Shown here in pieces: positions 43,464 through 51,486 of a stretch of 64,000 bases of DNA. The notes below the pieces were generated by a model. That model did not search any database. It worked only from the letters and a program-made list of their open reading frames with translations, and was not told the DNA's origin. The position numbers and the translations under genes are program-made. How positions within the stretch are numbered: the stretch's first letter is position 1; each line of letters begins with the position of its first letter. The stretch lies in NCBI GenBank assembly GCA_965199935.1, contig CBDATD010000001.1, forward strand, positions 558,001-622,000, read 5' to 3'. This DNA is from JAPPLG01 sp965199935. GTDB taxonomy: Bacteria > Bdellovibrionota > Bdellovibrionia > Bdellovibrionales > UBA1609.

Positions 43464-44967
43464 TTCTCATTTTTTAGATAAACAAACTTTGATGGCTTTG
43501 GCTGTTATTTTTATGTCTTGGTTTTTGTGGGAAAGGCATATGCAGTCTAAATACAAACACCCAGCTCCTGTTGAAAAACTGAAGACAGAAGGAGTAAATG
43601 CTGTTCAGAAACCGGTAAAACGCAATACGAAATTAAAAAAAGAGACTTTTTTTGTGTTTGAAGATGCTGTTAAAAAGGCTGTTTTTTCTTCAAAAGGCAT
43701 GGGTATAAAAGAGTTGGAGCTTAAAAAATTCTTGGACAGAGAGAAAAAACAGGTCCGGTTTGAATCTTTCTCTTTTCAGCCTCTTTTTGAAATAAAAAAA
43801 GAGAAACAGCCTTTGTTTTTTCACATAAAATCTGTTGGAAAGGGGCAGATTCAAGGGGTGGATTCCAAAGGAGATGTTCAGGTTTTAATTGATGTGAAGG
43901 AGTACTCTTTTTCATATACAGTGAATATAAAAAACCCTGAAATTTCCTCTTTGGAGGTCCAGATAATAAACGAGCCTGCGGAAGGATCTGGGGGGCTGTT
44001 TGAAAGCCTCATTGCCGGAAGAGAGCCGGGGCTTGGCTTGTTTGTGAAAACATCTCAAGAACAAAAAAGAATTTTATACTCAAAGGAGCGTTCAGAACGG
44101 TTGAACCTTTCTCAAATGGAAATTTTAGGGTTGGGAAGACGTTATTTTGGACAGGCTTTTTTCAATCAATCTGATATTTTGCCTTTTTTGGAATTTGAAG
44201 GAAATGACCAGAGCTGGCGGTCTCAAATTGTTTTTAGCCTCCCAAGGGCCGGCCGGCAGGGGTTGTCCTTAAAGTATCAAACATTTTTTGGGCCAAAATC
44301 TTCAGAAGTTTTAAGAAAAATCCATCCTCAGATGGTGTCATGGATTGATTTTGGATTTTTATCTGGGCTGGCCAAAATTATTTTAGCTTTTTTGAAGTTT
44401 TCTTTTCTGATGACGAAGAATTGGGGGCTGTCCATCATTGTTCTCACTGTTTTTGTGAGAATTTTACTTTTTCCATTAAATCTTTCTGCATATCGTTCTA
44501 TGAAAATTATGAAAAAAATACAGCCGGAAATTCAAGCTCTTCGAAAAAAATATAAAAAAGATATGAAAACCATGAACGAACAAATGCTGGCTCTAATGAA
44601 ACAAAATAAAGCGCGTCCGCTGGGCGGGTGTTTGCCCATGATCCTGCAATTTCCTATTTTTTTTGCTCTTTACCGCGTCCTTGGGGAAAGTTTTGAACTC
44701 TATCAAGCTCCTTTTTTTGGATGGATACAAGATTTAAGCCTCAAAGACCCTTTTTATGTTGTGCCGTCTCTTATGGGTCTTTCTATGTATTTTCAGCAAA
44801 AAATCACCCCGACAAATATGGACCCGGCACAAGAAAAAATTTTAAGGGTTCTGCCCTTTATTTTCACTTTATTCATGATCAATTTGCCAAGCGGCTTAAA
44901 TTTGTATATCTTGGTGAGTACTTTATTTGGGTTGGTTCAACAGTATTACTTTACAAGAAAAGATTAG
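43450..44967 (+). CDS. yidC: membrane protein insertase YidC
   Basis: A 505-residue Oxa1/YidC insertase. The N-terminal anchor (MDKNNSHFLDKQTLMALAV), a large periplasmic beta-domain, and the C-terminal five-helix core with NWGLSIIVLTVFVRILLFPL and PRPLGG-like KARPLGGCLPMILQFPIFF are visible. It inserts proteins into the inner membrane, with or without Sec. ATG 43450 has AGGA six bases upstream. jag follows after nine bases. Confidence 0.96.
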   Translation: MDKNNSHFLDKQTLMALAVIFMSWFLWERHMQSKYKHPAPVEKLKTEGVNAVQKPVKRNTKLKKETFFVFEDAVKKAVFSSKGMGIKELELKKFLDREKKQVRFESFSFQPLFEIKKEKQPLFFHIKSVGKGQIQGVDSKGDVQVLIDVKEYSFSYTVNIKNPEISSLEVQIINEPAEGSGGLFESLIAGREPGLGLFVKTSQEQKRILYSKERSERLNLSQMEILGLGRRYFGQAFFNQSDILPFLEFEGNDQSWRSQIVFSLPRAGRQGLSLKYQTFFGPKSSEVLRKIHPQMVSWIDFGFLSGLAKIILAFLKFSFLMTKNWGLSIIVLTVFVRILLFPLNLSAYRSMKIMKKIQPEIQALRKKYKKDMKTMNEQMLALMKQNKARPLGGCLPMILQFPIFFALYRVLGESFELYQAPFFGWIQDLSLKDPFYVVPSLMGLSMYFQQKITPTNMDPAQEKILRVLPFIFTLFMINLPSGLNLYILVSTLFGLVQQYYFTRKD

Positions 44968-44976
44968 GAGATTGTT

Positions 44977-45504
44977 GTGTCGTTTTTTAAAAAATTTTTT
45001 TCAAGCTCAATGGAGAATTTTTCTTTTATAGAAGAGTTTCTGGAAGACTTCTTTAAATCCTGTGGTTTTTCCCTTTCTTGCGATGTCGAGGTCCTCAAAG
45101 AGGAAGGCAGAGTATATATTGATCTTTACGGGAAAGATGAGGATGTGTTGATGGAGCGGTATGGAGTATTGCTGCATTCTTTGCAAATTTATCTTACGGG
45201 TGTTTTACAAAACCGCTTAAAAACAGAAGAGCCTTTTCAAGTGATTGTTGATTCTCAAGGTTACTTGGAAGACTTTGAACAAAATCTTATGGATCTGGCG
45301 AATCGGCTTAAAAAGGAGGTGTTGAGAAAAAAACGCTCTGTTGTCATAAGAAGGCCGCTTAGCGCTTTTTATAGGAGGAAGGTTCATCAGGATTTAACTA
45401 AGGATGGGCGTGTGGAAACAAGATCTATTGGCGATGGAGCTTTTAAGAAAATAAGAATTTCTCCTGTACGGAGGAAATATGATGACAGCTTTCGAAGGGC
45501 TTAG
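44977..45504 (+). CDS. jag: Jag/KhpB-type RNA-binding protein (KH-R3H)
   Basis: A 175-residue protein with a KH-like domain (about residues 35-90) and an R3H domain with RRPLSAFYRRKVHQDL near residue 125. The Jag N-terminal domain of Gram-positive members is missing. Jag/KhpB proteins bind RNA in the yidC-jag-mnmE cluster. GTG 44977 has AGGAG six bases upstream. Its end overlaps mnmE by 23 bases. Confidence 0.88.
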   Translation: MSFFKKFFSSSMENFSFIEEFLEDFFKSCGFSLSCDVEVLKEEGRVYIDLYGKDEDVLMERYGVLLHSLQIYLTGVLQNRLKTEEPFQVIVDSQGYLEDFEQNLMDLANRLKKEVLRKKRSVVIRRPLSAFYRRKVHQDLTKDGRVETRSIGDGAFKKIRISPVRRKYDDSFRRA

Positions 45505-46918
45505 AGAGCAGGATCAAGACACCATTTGCGCCTTAATAACTCCTTATGGAGTAAGCGGGGTTGCGGGAATTCGGGTGAGCGGCTCCAAATCTTGGGATAT
45601 TTCTAAGAAACTATGTCCTTCCCTGAAAAACCCATCCTCTCATCAAGCTTATGTGAGAAGCTTAGACTATCAAGGAAGGGAAATAGACACAGCTCTTCTA
45701 TTATTTTTTGATCAAGGACGCTCTTTCACTTCAGAGTTTGTTGTTGAGATTTTTTGTCATGGAAGCCCTATTGTTTATACAGAAGTTTTGACGGCTCTTC
45801 AAGAAATGGGATGCAGAGCGGCTGAAAAGGGTGAATTTACATATAGAGCTTTTTTGTCCGGTAGAATTGACTTGGTTCAAGCCGAGGGAGTTTTACAGCT
45901 TATCGAGTCTCGCTCCTCTAATGCAAAAAGACAGGCTCAAAGGTATTTGAAGGGTGAGTTTTCCAGAGACTTAGAAGGTATGAAAAAAAAAATTCAGGAG
46001 ATTTTAGCTCATGTGGAAGCTGAAATTGATTTTAGTGAGGAAGATTTACAAACCTTAAAACCTCAGAAATATTTACAGCAAATTGAACAAATTCAAAAAA
46101 AAATTGAAAAGCTGGTGAAAAGCTATAAACAAGGACGGCAGGTGAGGGAGGGTCTTAAAGTTGGTATTTTCGGCCCTCCAAACTCTGGAAAATCCACTTT
46201 ATTTAACCAATTGTTAAAAGAAGATAAAGCTATTACCAGTCAACAAGAAGGGACAACGAGAGATCAATTAGAGGGGGAGTTTTTTCTTCAGGGAAATAAA
46301 ATAAAAATAATAGATACAGCAGGTTTGAGAGAAACTCAGGATGTTGTGGAGAAAGAAGGTTTAAAAAAAACTTTTCAAGCCTTTGAAACTTCAGATATTC
46401 ATCTTTATGTTATAGATGCTGTGAAAGATTTTAATAAAGCTTTAAAACCCTTTTCTGCTGAAAACAGCGCGTATCAAAAAAAGTTTCAGAAGCTTTGGTC
46501 TAAAGGAGCTGAAGAGAGGGTGCTGATTGTAAACAAGATTGACTTAAAACCTCAAGAAATGTTTTTGTCTGATCTAAAAAAAAACTCTCCTCAAATTTAT
46601 CATCAAATAACAACGAAACGGTGTTTTTTTATAAGCGCTCAGTCTGGAGAAGGCATAGAGCCTTTATTAGATTTTTTCCTAACATGCCTCAATCGAGGTG
46701 TGGAGGCTGTTTGTCTGCCTCGACATTACGATCATTTAAAGCAAACGCAGAAGCAAATTCAAAACACTGTTGATTTATTAGAAAGGGAGCCGGATTCTAT
46801 AGAGCTTATAGCTTTTGAGTTAAAAGGGGCCTTAAAAAATATTCAAAGTATTTTAGGACAGGACATTAATGTGGATGTTTTAAATCAAATTTTTAGTCAA
46901 TTTTGTATTGGCAAATGA
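45482..46918 (+). CDS. mnmE: tRNA modification GTPase MnmE
   Basis: A 478-residue GTPase that, with MnmG, installs the 5-carboxymethylaminomethyl group on U34 of tRNAs. N-terminal formyl-THF-binding domain, central helical domain, inserted G domain with GPPNSGKSTLFNQL, DTAGL and NKIDL, and the C-terminal catalytic CIGK are all present. ATG 45482 has GGAGGA six bases upstream; ATG 45479 is one codon earlier. mnmG follows after 13 bases. Confidence 0.97.
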   Translation: MTAFEGLREQDQDTICALITPYGVSGVAGIRVSGSKSWDISKKLCPSLKNPSSHQAYVRSLDYQGREIDTALLLFFDQGRSFTSEFVVEIFCHGSPIVYTEVLTALQEMGCRAAEKGEFTYRAFLSGRIDLVQAEGVLQLIESRSSNAKRQAQRYLKGEFSRDLEGMKKKIQEILAHVEAEIDFSEEDLQTLKPQKYLQQIEQIQKKIEKLVKSYKQGRQVREGLKVGIFGPPNSGKSTLFNQLLKEDKAITSQQEGTTRDQLEGEFFLQGNKIKIIDTAGLRETQDVVEKEGLKKTFQAFETSDIHLYVIDAVKDFNKALKPFSAENSAYQKKFQKLWSKGAEERVLIVNKIDLKPQEMFLSDLKKNSPQIYHQITTKRCFFISAQSGEGIEPLLDFFLTCLNRGVEAVCLPRHYDHLKQTQKQIQNTVDLLEREPDSIELIAFELKGALKNIQSILGQDINVDVLNQIFSQFCIGK

Positions 46919-46931
46919 AGAGGTTTGAAAA

Positions 46932-48863
46932 ATGAAGAATCAATGGGATGTGATTGTTATAGGAGCAGGGCATGCAGGTGTGGAGGCGGCTTTAGCCTGC
47001 TCTCGTATGGGGCTGGAGGTTTTGATCGCAACAACCCGCTTGTCTCGGATTGCTTTTATGAGCTGTAACCCCTCCGTGGGGGGGGTGGCCAAAGGAAACC
47101 TTGTGAAAGAAATAGATGTTTTGGGAGGCATTATGGGGAGAGCTGGAGACTTTTCTTGTCTGCAGTATAAACATCTTAATTCCAAAAAGGGTCCGGCAGT
47201 TAGAGGTTCTAGAATGCAGTGTGATAAGGTGTCTTACCAAAAGTATGTGCAGGATCATCTTCAAAACCAAAATAAAATCACTCTGGTTGAAGAAGAAATT
47301 GTGAGTTTGTGGATTCAAAGCGAAAGATGCAGGGGAGTCGTTTGCAAAAACGGGGATCGGCTTGCTTCTCGTGCTGTGATTTTAACCACAGGGACTTTTA
47401 TGGGTGCTGTAATGCATGTTGGAGAAGAACAAAAAAGAGGAGGGCGTGTTGGAGATCAGGCCACATATGGACTTTCCCGGCAGATGAAAGAAATAGGTTT
47501 TGAAATAACCCGATTGAAAACTGGAACCCCTCCGCGATTGCATAGAAAAAGCATCTATTGGAAAAAACTGACAGCTCAAGCCGGGGATGATGTTTACCGT
47601 CCTTTAAGTTTTTTTAGCCCTAAAAAACCCCTTTTAAATCAAATTTTTTGCCATCTCACCCATACGAATTCAAAAACGCACGAAGTGATAAAAGAAAACC
47701 TTCACTTATCTCCTCTTTTTTCCGGGATTATCCAAGGGGCAGGTCCTCGATACTGTCCTAGTATTGAAGATAAAATTATTCGCTTTCCAGATAAAAGTTC
47801 TCATCAAATATTTTTAGAGCCTGAGGAATTTGATGGAGATTCTATCTACGTTCAGGGGCTTTCTACAAGTTTGCCTAAGGAAGTGCAGAAAAAATTTATT
47901 CAAACCATACAAGGTTTGGAGCAAGCTCAGTTTTTGCAGTGGGGATACGCGGTAGAATACGATTTTATAAACCCTATACAAATTTGGCCCACTTTGGAAA
48001 CAAAAATTCTCCCTTCTTTATTTTTAGCCGGCCAAGTGAATGGGTCCAGCGGCTATGAAGAGGCTGCGGCGCAAGGGCTTATGGCCGGCATCAATGCCGG
48101 GGCTAAAATATTAAACCTCCCTGAATGTGTGCTTCCTCGTTATCAAGCTTACACCGGAGTTTTAATTGACGACTTAACAATTAAAGGAACTCAAGAACCT
48201 TATCGTATGCTGACTTCAAGAGCCGAATACCGTCTTATTCTAAGAGAAGATAATGCTGTAGAAAGACTCTTTCCAACAGCTGAGAAATATAACCTTCTCT
48301 CTAAGGAAAAACTTCAGTTTTTAGAAAATATTTTAAAACAGAGGAAGGGATATATGAAACAGCTGTCTCAGATCAAAAAGTCTTCTAAAGAGTTGAAGAG
48401 CAGATTGGAAAAAACAAGCATTCTTTCAAAAGACTCCCTTCAAGAAGGAAAAGTTTGGACAGCTAAAGATTTATTGAAAAGACCTGAGTTTTCATATAAA
48501 ACTTTGGAGAATCTAGATTTATTAAAAAAAACTCCGAGGGAAGTGGCAGAGCCTGTGGAGATTGAAATAAAATATGAAGGTTATATTCAAATACAAAATC
48601 AAATGATAAAGAAAAATCTCAAAATGGGGCAGTTAAGTTTAAAACATGTGAATTACAGAGAAGTCCATGGACTGTCCTCTGAAGCCCGCGAAAAATTAGA
48701 AAAAATTCAGCCGTTGAATTTAGAGCAGGCTCAGCGCATCAGCGGGGTCACCCCGGTATCTGTCCAAGCTCTTATTTTGCATACACGGAAAAACTTTTCA
48801 TCTGGCAATAAAAAACTCATTCCTGTAAAAACACCGCTTCTTAAGAAAATGGAGGAGCTTTAA
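46932..48863 (+). CDS. mnmG: tRNA U34 modification enzyme MnmG (GidA)
   Basis: A 643-residue FAD-dependent partner of MnmE. IGAGHAGVEAALACSRMG is the FAD loop; NPSVGGVAKGNLVKEID, GRVGDQATYGLS-like and GSSGYEEAAAQGLMAGINA are conserved blocks. Length is typical (about 620-650). It follows mnmE directly. Confidence 0.97.
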   Translation: MKNQWDVIVIGAGHAGVEAALACSRMGLEVLIATTRLSRIAFMSCNPSVGGVAKGNLVKEIDVLGGIMGRAGDFSCLQYKHLNSKKGPAVRGSRMQCDKVSYQKYVQDHLQNQNKITLVEEEIVSLWIQSERCRGVVCKNGDRLASRAVILTTGTFMGAVMHVGEEQKRGGRVGDQATYGLSRQMKEIGFEITRLKTGTPPRLHRKSIYWKKLTAQAGDDVYRPLSFFSPKKPLLNQIFCHLTHTNSKTHEVIKENLHLSPLFSGIIQGAGPRYCPSIEDKIIRFPDKSSHQIFLEPEEFDGDSIYVQGLSTSLPKEVQKKFIQTIQGLEQAQFLQWGYAVEYDFINPIQIWPTLETKILPSLFLAGQVNGSSGYEEAAAQGLMAGINAGAKILNLPECVLPRYQAYTGVLIDDLTIKGTQEPYRMLTSRAEYRLILREDNAVERLFPTAEKYNLLSKEKLQFLENILKQRKGYMKQLSQIKKSSKELKSRLEKTSILSKDSLQEGKVWTAKDLLKRPEFSYKTLENLDLLKKTPREVAEPVEIEIKYEGYIQIQNQMIKKNLKMGQLSLKHVNYREVHGLSSEAREKLEKIQPLNLEQAQRISGVTPVSVQALILHTRKNFSSGNKKLIPVKTPLLKKMEEL

Positions 48864-48926
48864 AGAGAGATGTACAAAATTTTCTTTTCTAGATAAAAAA
48901 TAAGCTTTAATAGAAAGGGAGGGAGT

Positions 48927-49370
48927 ATCAAAAAGTTAGTGGTTTTTTTGTTTTTGTTGGGCTGTTATAATTCTTCTTCAGCTGTCTTTTGTCGAAACTT
49001 ATCTGAGGAATACAGCGCTTTGTTGAAGAAAGATGAAACAGTACATATTTTTTCTTGGGAAGATCTCTATCACCGCCATGAACTGTTGGTAGGCCCTTTG
49101 ATTGGGAAATGGAAACAAAGCTCTATTAAAGAAAATCAACTTTTTTCTCTCACGTTTTATGCTTTTTTACGTTCACAGGCTGTATTTGAATGTGGAACCG
49201 ACCCAGAACAAAATGATATTATTCTGGAAGAAATGGTCCGTATGGAAAATGCAGGTCTTACAGAAATAAAAAGAAAAAAACATCCTTATTTTGTATGCTT
49301 GTTGGAGGAATGGAGAAAAACGGCGAAACCTTTAATTTTTAAATCCTGCAATTATTATTTAAATCACTAA
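48927..49370 (+). CDS. putative lipoprotein, probably starting at ATC
   Basis: A 147-residue protein of unknown family. If translated from ATC 48927 it begins (M)KKLVVFLFLLGC, a proper lipoprotein signal with lipobox LLGC, and AAAGGGAGGGAG (48914-48925) provides a strong ribosome site a few bases upstream. The first standard start, GTG 48939, is 14 bases from that site and would give MVFLFLLGC, without the positive n-region. The mature part has Cys pairs and ends SCNYYLNH. It sits between mnmG and rsmG, two bases before rsmG's ATG. Confidence 0.6.
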   Translation: MKKLVVFLFLLGCYNSSSAVFCRNLSEEYSALLKKDETVHIFSWEDLYHRHELLVGPLIGKWKQSSIKENQLFSLTFYAFLRSQAVFECGTDPEQNDIILEEMVRMENAGLTEIKRKKHPYFVCLLEEWRKTAKPLIFKSCNYYLNH

Positions 49371-49371
49371 A

Positions 49372-49980
49372 ATGGATTTCACACAGTATGAGAAACTTTC
49401 TTTAAGTACAGAACAAAAGATTTTATTTCGAAAATTTTATGAAGAACTCATTTTTTTTAAACATTTATTTTTAACGAAAAAAGAAACAGAAAAAAAAGTT
49501 CAGAGGCTTATCAAAGAGAGTATTATTTCAGGAGTTCTTTTTTTTAAAAAAGTTCCTGCAAAGACGCTTGTAGATGTTGGTTCAGGGGCGGGGTTTCCGG
49601 GAATTATATTAGCAATTTTAGATAAGCAAAAACAAATTATTCTTGTGGAGCCTTCTTCAAAGAGAGCTGAGTTTTTAAGGCATATTTCTGCTGTTTTGCA
49701 TTTGCAGGGTCGAGTTACAGTTCGCGAGGAGGTTTTTTCATTCATAAAAGAAAAGGTTGTTCTCTTCAAAGCTTTTGCTCCGTTAAAGAGAACATTACAA
49801 ATGGTGGAGAAATATCTGCCTGAAGATGGAATTTCCTATCATTTTAAAGGCCCCTGTTATGAAAAAGATTGGAATCAGCTAAGTTTAAAAGAAAAGAGTT
49901 TATGGCAAATGAAAGTTATTATAAATTATCGTTTTGAAAATCAAAAAAGGGTCGTATTAGAAATAAAAAGAAATCTATAA
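49372..49980 (+). CDS. rsmG: 16S rRNA m7G527 methyltransferase RsmG
   Basis: A 202-residue SAM-dependent methyltransferase that modifies G527 of 16S rRNA. The SAM loop is LVDVGSGAGFPGIILAI (about residues 64-80), followed by LVEPSSKRAEFLRH. It is a little shorter than E. coli RsmG (207). It belongs to the mnmE-mnmG-rsmG-parA-parB origin set. Confidence 0.94.
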   Translation: MDFTQYEKLSLSTEQKILFRKFYEELIFFKHLFLTKKETEKKVQRLIKESIISGVLFFKKVPAKTLVDVGSGAGFPGIILAILDKQKQIILVEPSSKRAEFLRHISAVLHLQGRVTVREEVFSFIKEKVVLFKAFAPLKRTLQMVEKYLPEDGISYHFKGPCYEKDWNQLSLKEKSLWQMKVIINYRFENQKRVVLEIKRNL

Positions 49981-49999
49981 TGCAAAAGGGCGGTAATAT

Positions 50000-50035
50000 A
50001 TCGCTTCCGCTCCTGTAAAAACAGGGGTCTAGTCT
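50000..50035 (+). repeat. intergenic repeat element, copy B
   Basis: ATCGCTTCCGC (50000-50010), then TCCTGT AAAA ACAGG (50011-50025), a five-base stem, then GGGTCTAGTCT. The first and third words recur at 19570 and the word AGGGGTCTAGTCT (50023-50035) recurs at 51377-51389. It lies in the rsmG to barrel-protein spacer. Not followed by a T-run. Confidence 0.5.
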
Positions 50036-50096
50036 CGTAAAATCAAACTTCAAATCATCTCAAAGAGAACATAGTATAGAATTAAGAGAAAGAGCC

Positions 50097-50852
50097 ATGA
50101 TGAAAATTTGTATTTTTATCTTTATGTTGACATCCTGTTTTGCGGCGGCCCATCCGGTCATTTACAAAGACGGCTTCGTTTATTGGGGGGAGTTTTCTCA
50201 TCAGGAAAACACTCAAAGATTTTCTTACACTTTTCATCCCCATTTTGCTCTTCAGATCAGTTCAAATTTTGAGAAGAAAAATTTCAACACTCATCAATTA
50301 GGTTTAAACATTCTCGTGCAACGCTGGCTGCTGTCGGATTCACAAGCCAATATTTATACATCTTTGAAAAGCGGGTTTTATACGGATTCATTCGTTCATT
50401 CTTATGAAACAAAAAAAGGAGTTTCATCCTCGATTCTGGAAAGATTAACTTTTCAATGGGACTTAAGTGCAGATTGGGAGTCGAGGTTTATTTATACGTC
50501 AGGTAAAGCAACTCTGAAAAGAATATCCAGTACACCAAAAACTTTGTGGGGGGATTTTGAATACAGAATAGGTTTTGCACCATACACGGCAAATATGGAT
50601 GTTTTGCAAACTTGGTTTGTTGTGATGTTTCAAAGCTCCGGCTTAGGCACAAAAAATTTAAAAAATACTCTTTTGACGGCAAAGAACCGGAAATTTCAAT
50701 ATCACCGTAAAACACTGAAGTTAAATTCGTCTGCCATAGTATTTGATTGGAAGATTACCCCTCTTCTTAGGTTTTTCTATAAAAATGTTTTATGGGAAAT
50801 AGGAAGCAGTCTGCAAAATGATTTTTATTTAACGCTAATGGTTCACTACTAA
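50097..50852 (+). CDS. putative outer-membrane beta-barrel protein
   Basis: A 251-residue exported protein with signal MMKICIFIFMLTSCFAAA. The mature part alternates hydrophobic and polar residues in short strands (FSYTFHPHFALQI, NIYTSLKSGFYTD, RFIYTSGKATL) and ends in an aromatic Tyr (LTLMVHY), as outer-membrane barrels do. The C-terminal FFYKNVLWEIGSS resembles an uncharacterised barrel family I recall near copper-resistance genes; that memory is weak. No copper gene is next to it here. Both neighbours face other ways or are far, so it seems a single-gene unit. Confidence 0.6.
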   Translation: MMKICIFIFMLTSCFAAAHPVIYKDGFVYWGEFSHQENTQRFSYTFHPHFALQISSNFEKKNFNTHQLGLNILVQRWLLSDSQANIYTSLKSGFYTDSFVHSYETKKGVSSSILERLTFQWDLSADWESRFIYTSGKATLKRISSTPKTLWGDFEYRIGFAPYTANMDVLQTWFVVMFQSSGLGTKNLKNTLLTAKNRKFQYHRKTLKLNSSAIVFDWKITPLLRFFYKNVLWEIGSSLQNDFYLTLMVHY

Positions 50853-50880
50853 TTGCAGTAGTTTTTTTGCAATTTTTCTT
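50851..50880. terminator. hairpin between convergent barrel and coiled-coil genes
   Basis: AATTGCA (50851-50857) pairs with TGCAATT (50868-50874); TTTCTT follows on the plus strand. The stem overlaps the barrel gene's stop codon. It is a reasonable weak intrinsic terminator for the plus strand. Confidence 0.45.
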
Positions 50881-50895
50881 TCTTTCACAAGGACG

Positions 50896-51237
50896 CTATT
50901 TTTGGTCCCCTTTTGATTTGTAGTGTTTTTTTGTCTCTTCCAGCTCATTTATTTGTCCTTTATGGAATTTAATACGCTCTTGAAGTGATTCCACTTGTTC
51001 TTCGTGAAACTTTGCACGCTGCACAAGCGATTTTGCCTGTTCTTCATGGAACTTCGCACGTTGTTGAATTCCTTTTGTCTCAGATTGATGGAACTTTATC
51101 CATTGTTGAAATTCTTGTATTTCTCTTTCATGCAGTATTAATTGTTTTCTTAAAATCTTTTCTTTGTTTTCTTTAAAATCTTTTCTTGCGAAGGATGTAT
51201 GCACAAAAAATAATAATGCTAAAACAAAAAATTTCAT
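50896..51237 (-). CDS. exported coiled-coil protein built of 14-residue repeats
   Basis: A 113-residue protein with signal peptide MKFFVLALLFFVHTSFA. Residues 32-101 are five tandem 14-residue units; the clearest are RAKFHEEQAKSLVQ and RAKFHEEQVESLQE, flanked by WIKFHQSETKGIQQ, RIKFHKGQINELEE and a more diverged QLILHEREIQEFQQ. Two heptads per unit would give a straight coiled coil with a KFH face repeated every two turns. ATG 51237 has GAGGGTG just upstream. It is divergent from parA; a link to segregation is position only. I know no family for it. Confidence 0.6.
   Translation of the reverse strand: MKFFVLALLFFVHTSFARKDFKENKEKILRKQLILHEREIQEFQQWIKFHQSETKGIQQRAKFHEEQAKSLVQRAKFHEEQVESLQERIKFHKGQINELEETKKHYKSKGDQK
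50935..51144 (-). repeat. five 42-base coding repeats (14-residue units)
   Basis: The DNA behind the five coiled-coil units. The third and fourth units are the most alike at DNA level, which suggests recent duplication of one 42-base unit. Outer units are diverged. Confidence 0.6.
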
Positions 51238-51376
51238 CTTCACCCTCTTTAAGATGGCAAAAGAACCCATCGGCAAAAACTTTATATTTCCCGATTAGAA
51301 TCCCTTAAAGACACCACATATTTCTCTTTTTCTATTGATTTCTGCTTATCCCTCCATATTACTTCTTTTTGAAGCG

Positions 51377-51389
51377 AGGGGTCTAGTCT
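51377..51389 (+). repeat. second copy of AGGGGTCTAGTCT, upstream of parA
   Basis: Exact 13-base match to 50023-50035. It lies 35 bases before parS in the parA leader. Sequence between this and parS is otherwise plain. Confidence 0.5.
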
Positions 51390-51423
51390 AATTTGGGGCA
51401 AGGATGAAATTAAGCTAAAAAAG

Positions 51424-51439
51424 TGTTCCACGTGGAACA
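51424..51439. promoter_or_regulatory. parS: parS centromere site
   Basis: TGTTCCACGTGGAACA is a perfect 16-base palindrome and one base from the Bacillus consensus TGTTNCACGTGAAACA. It lies 48 bases before parA, about 8.8 kb from dnaA. ParB would load here and spread. No second copy was seen in the window. Confidence 0.93.
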
Positions 51440-51486
51440 TCAGGTTGAGAATAGACTTCTAAGGAGTCTGCAGGTACATAAAAATT

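Noticed and set aside
50935..51144. CRISPR-like array of 42-base repeats
   Set aside because: The repeats are contiguous, in frame and code for a coiled coil; there are no spacers.
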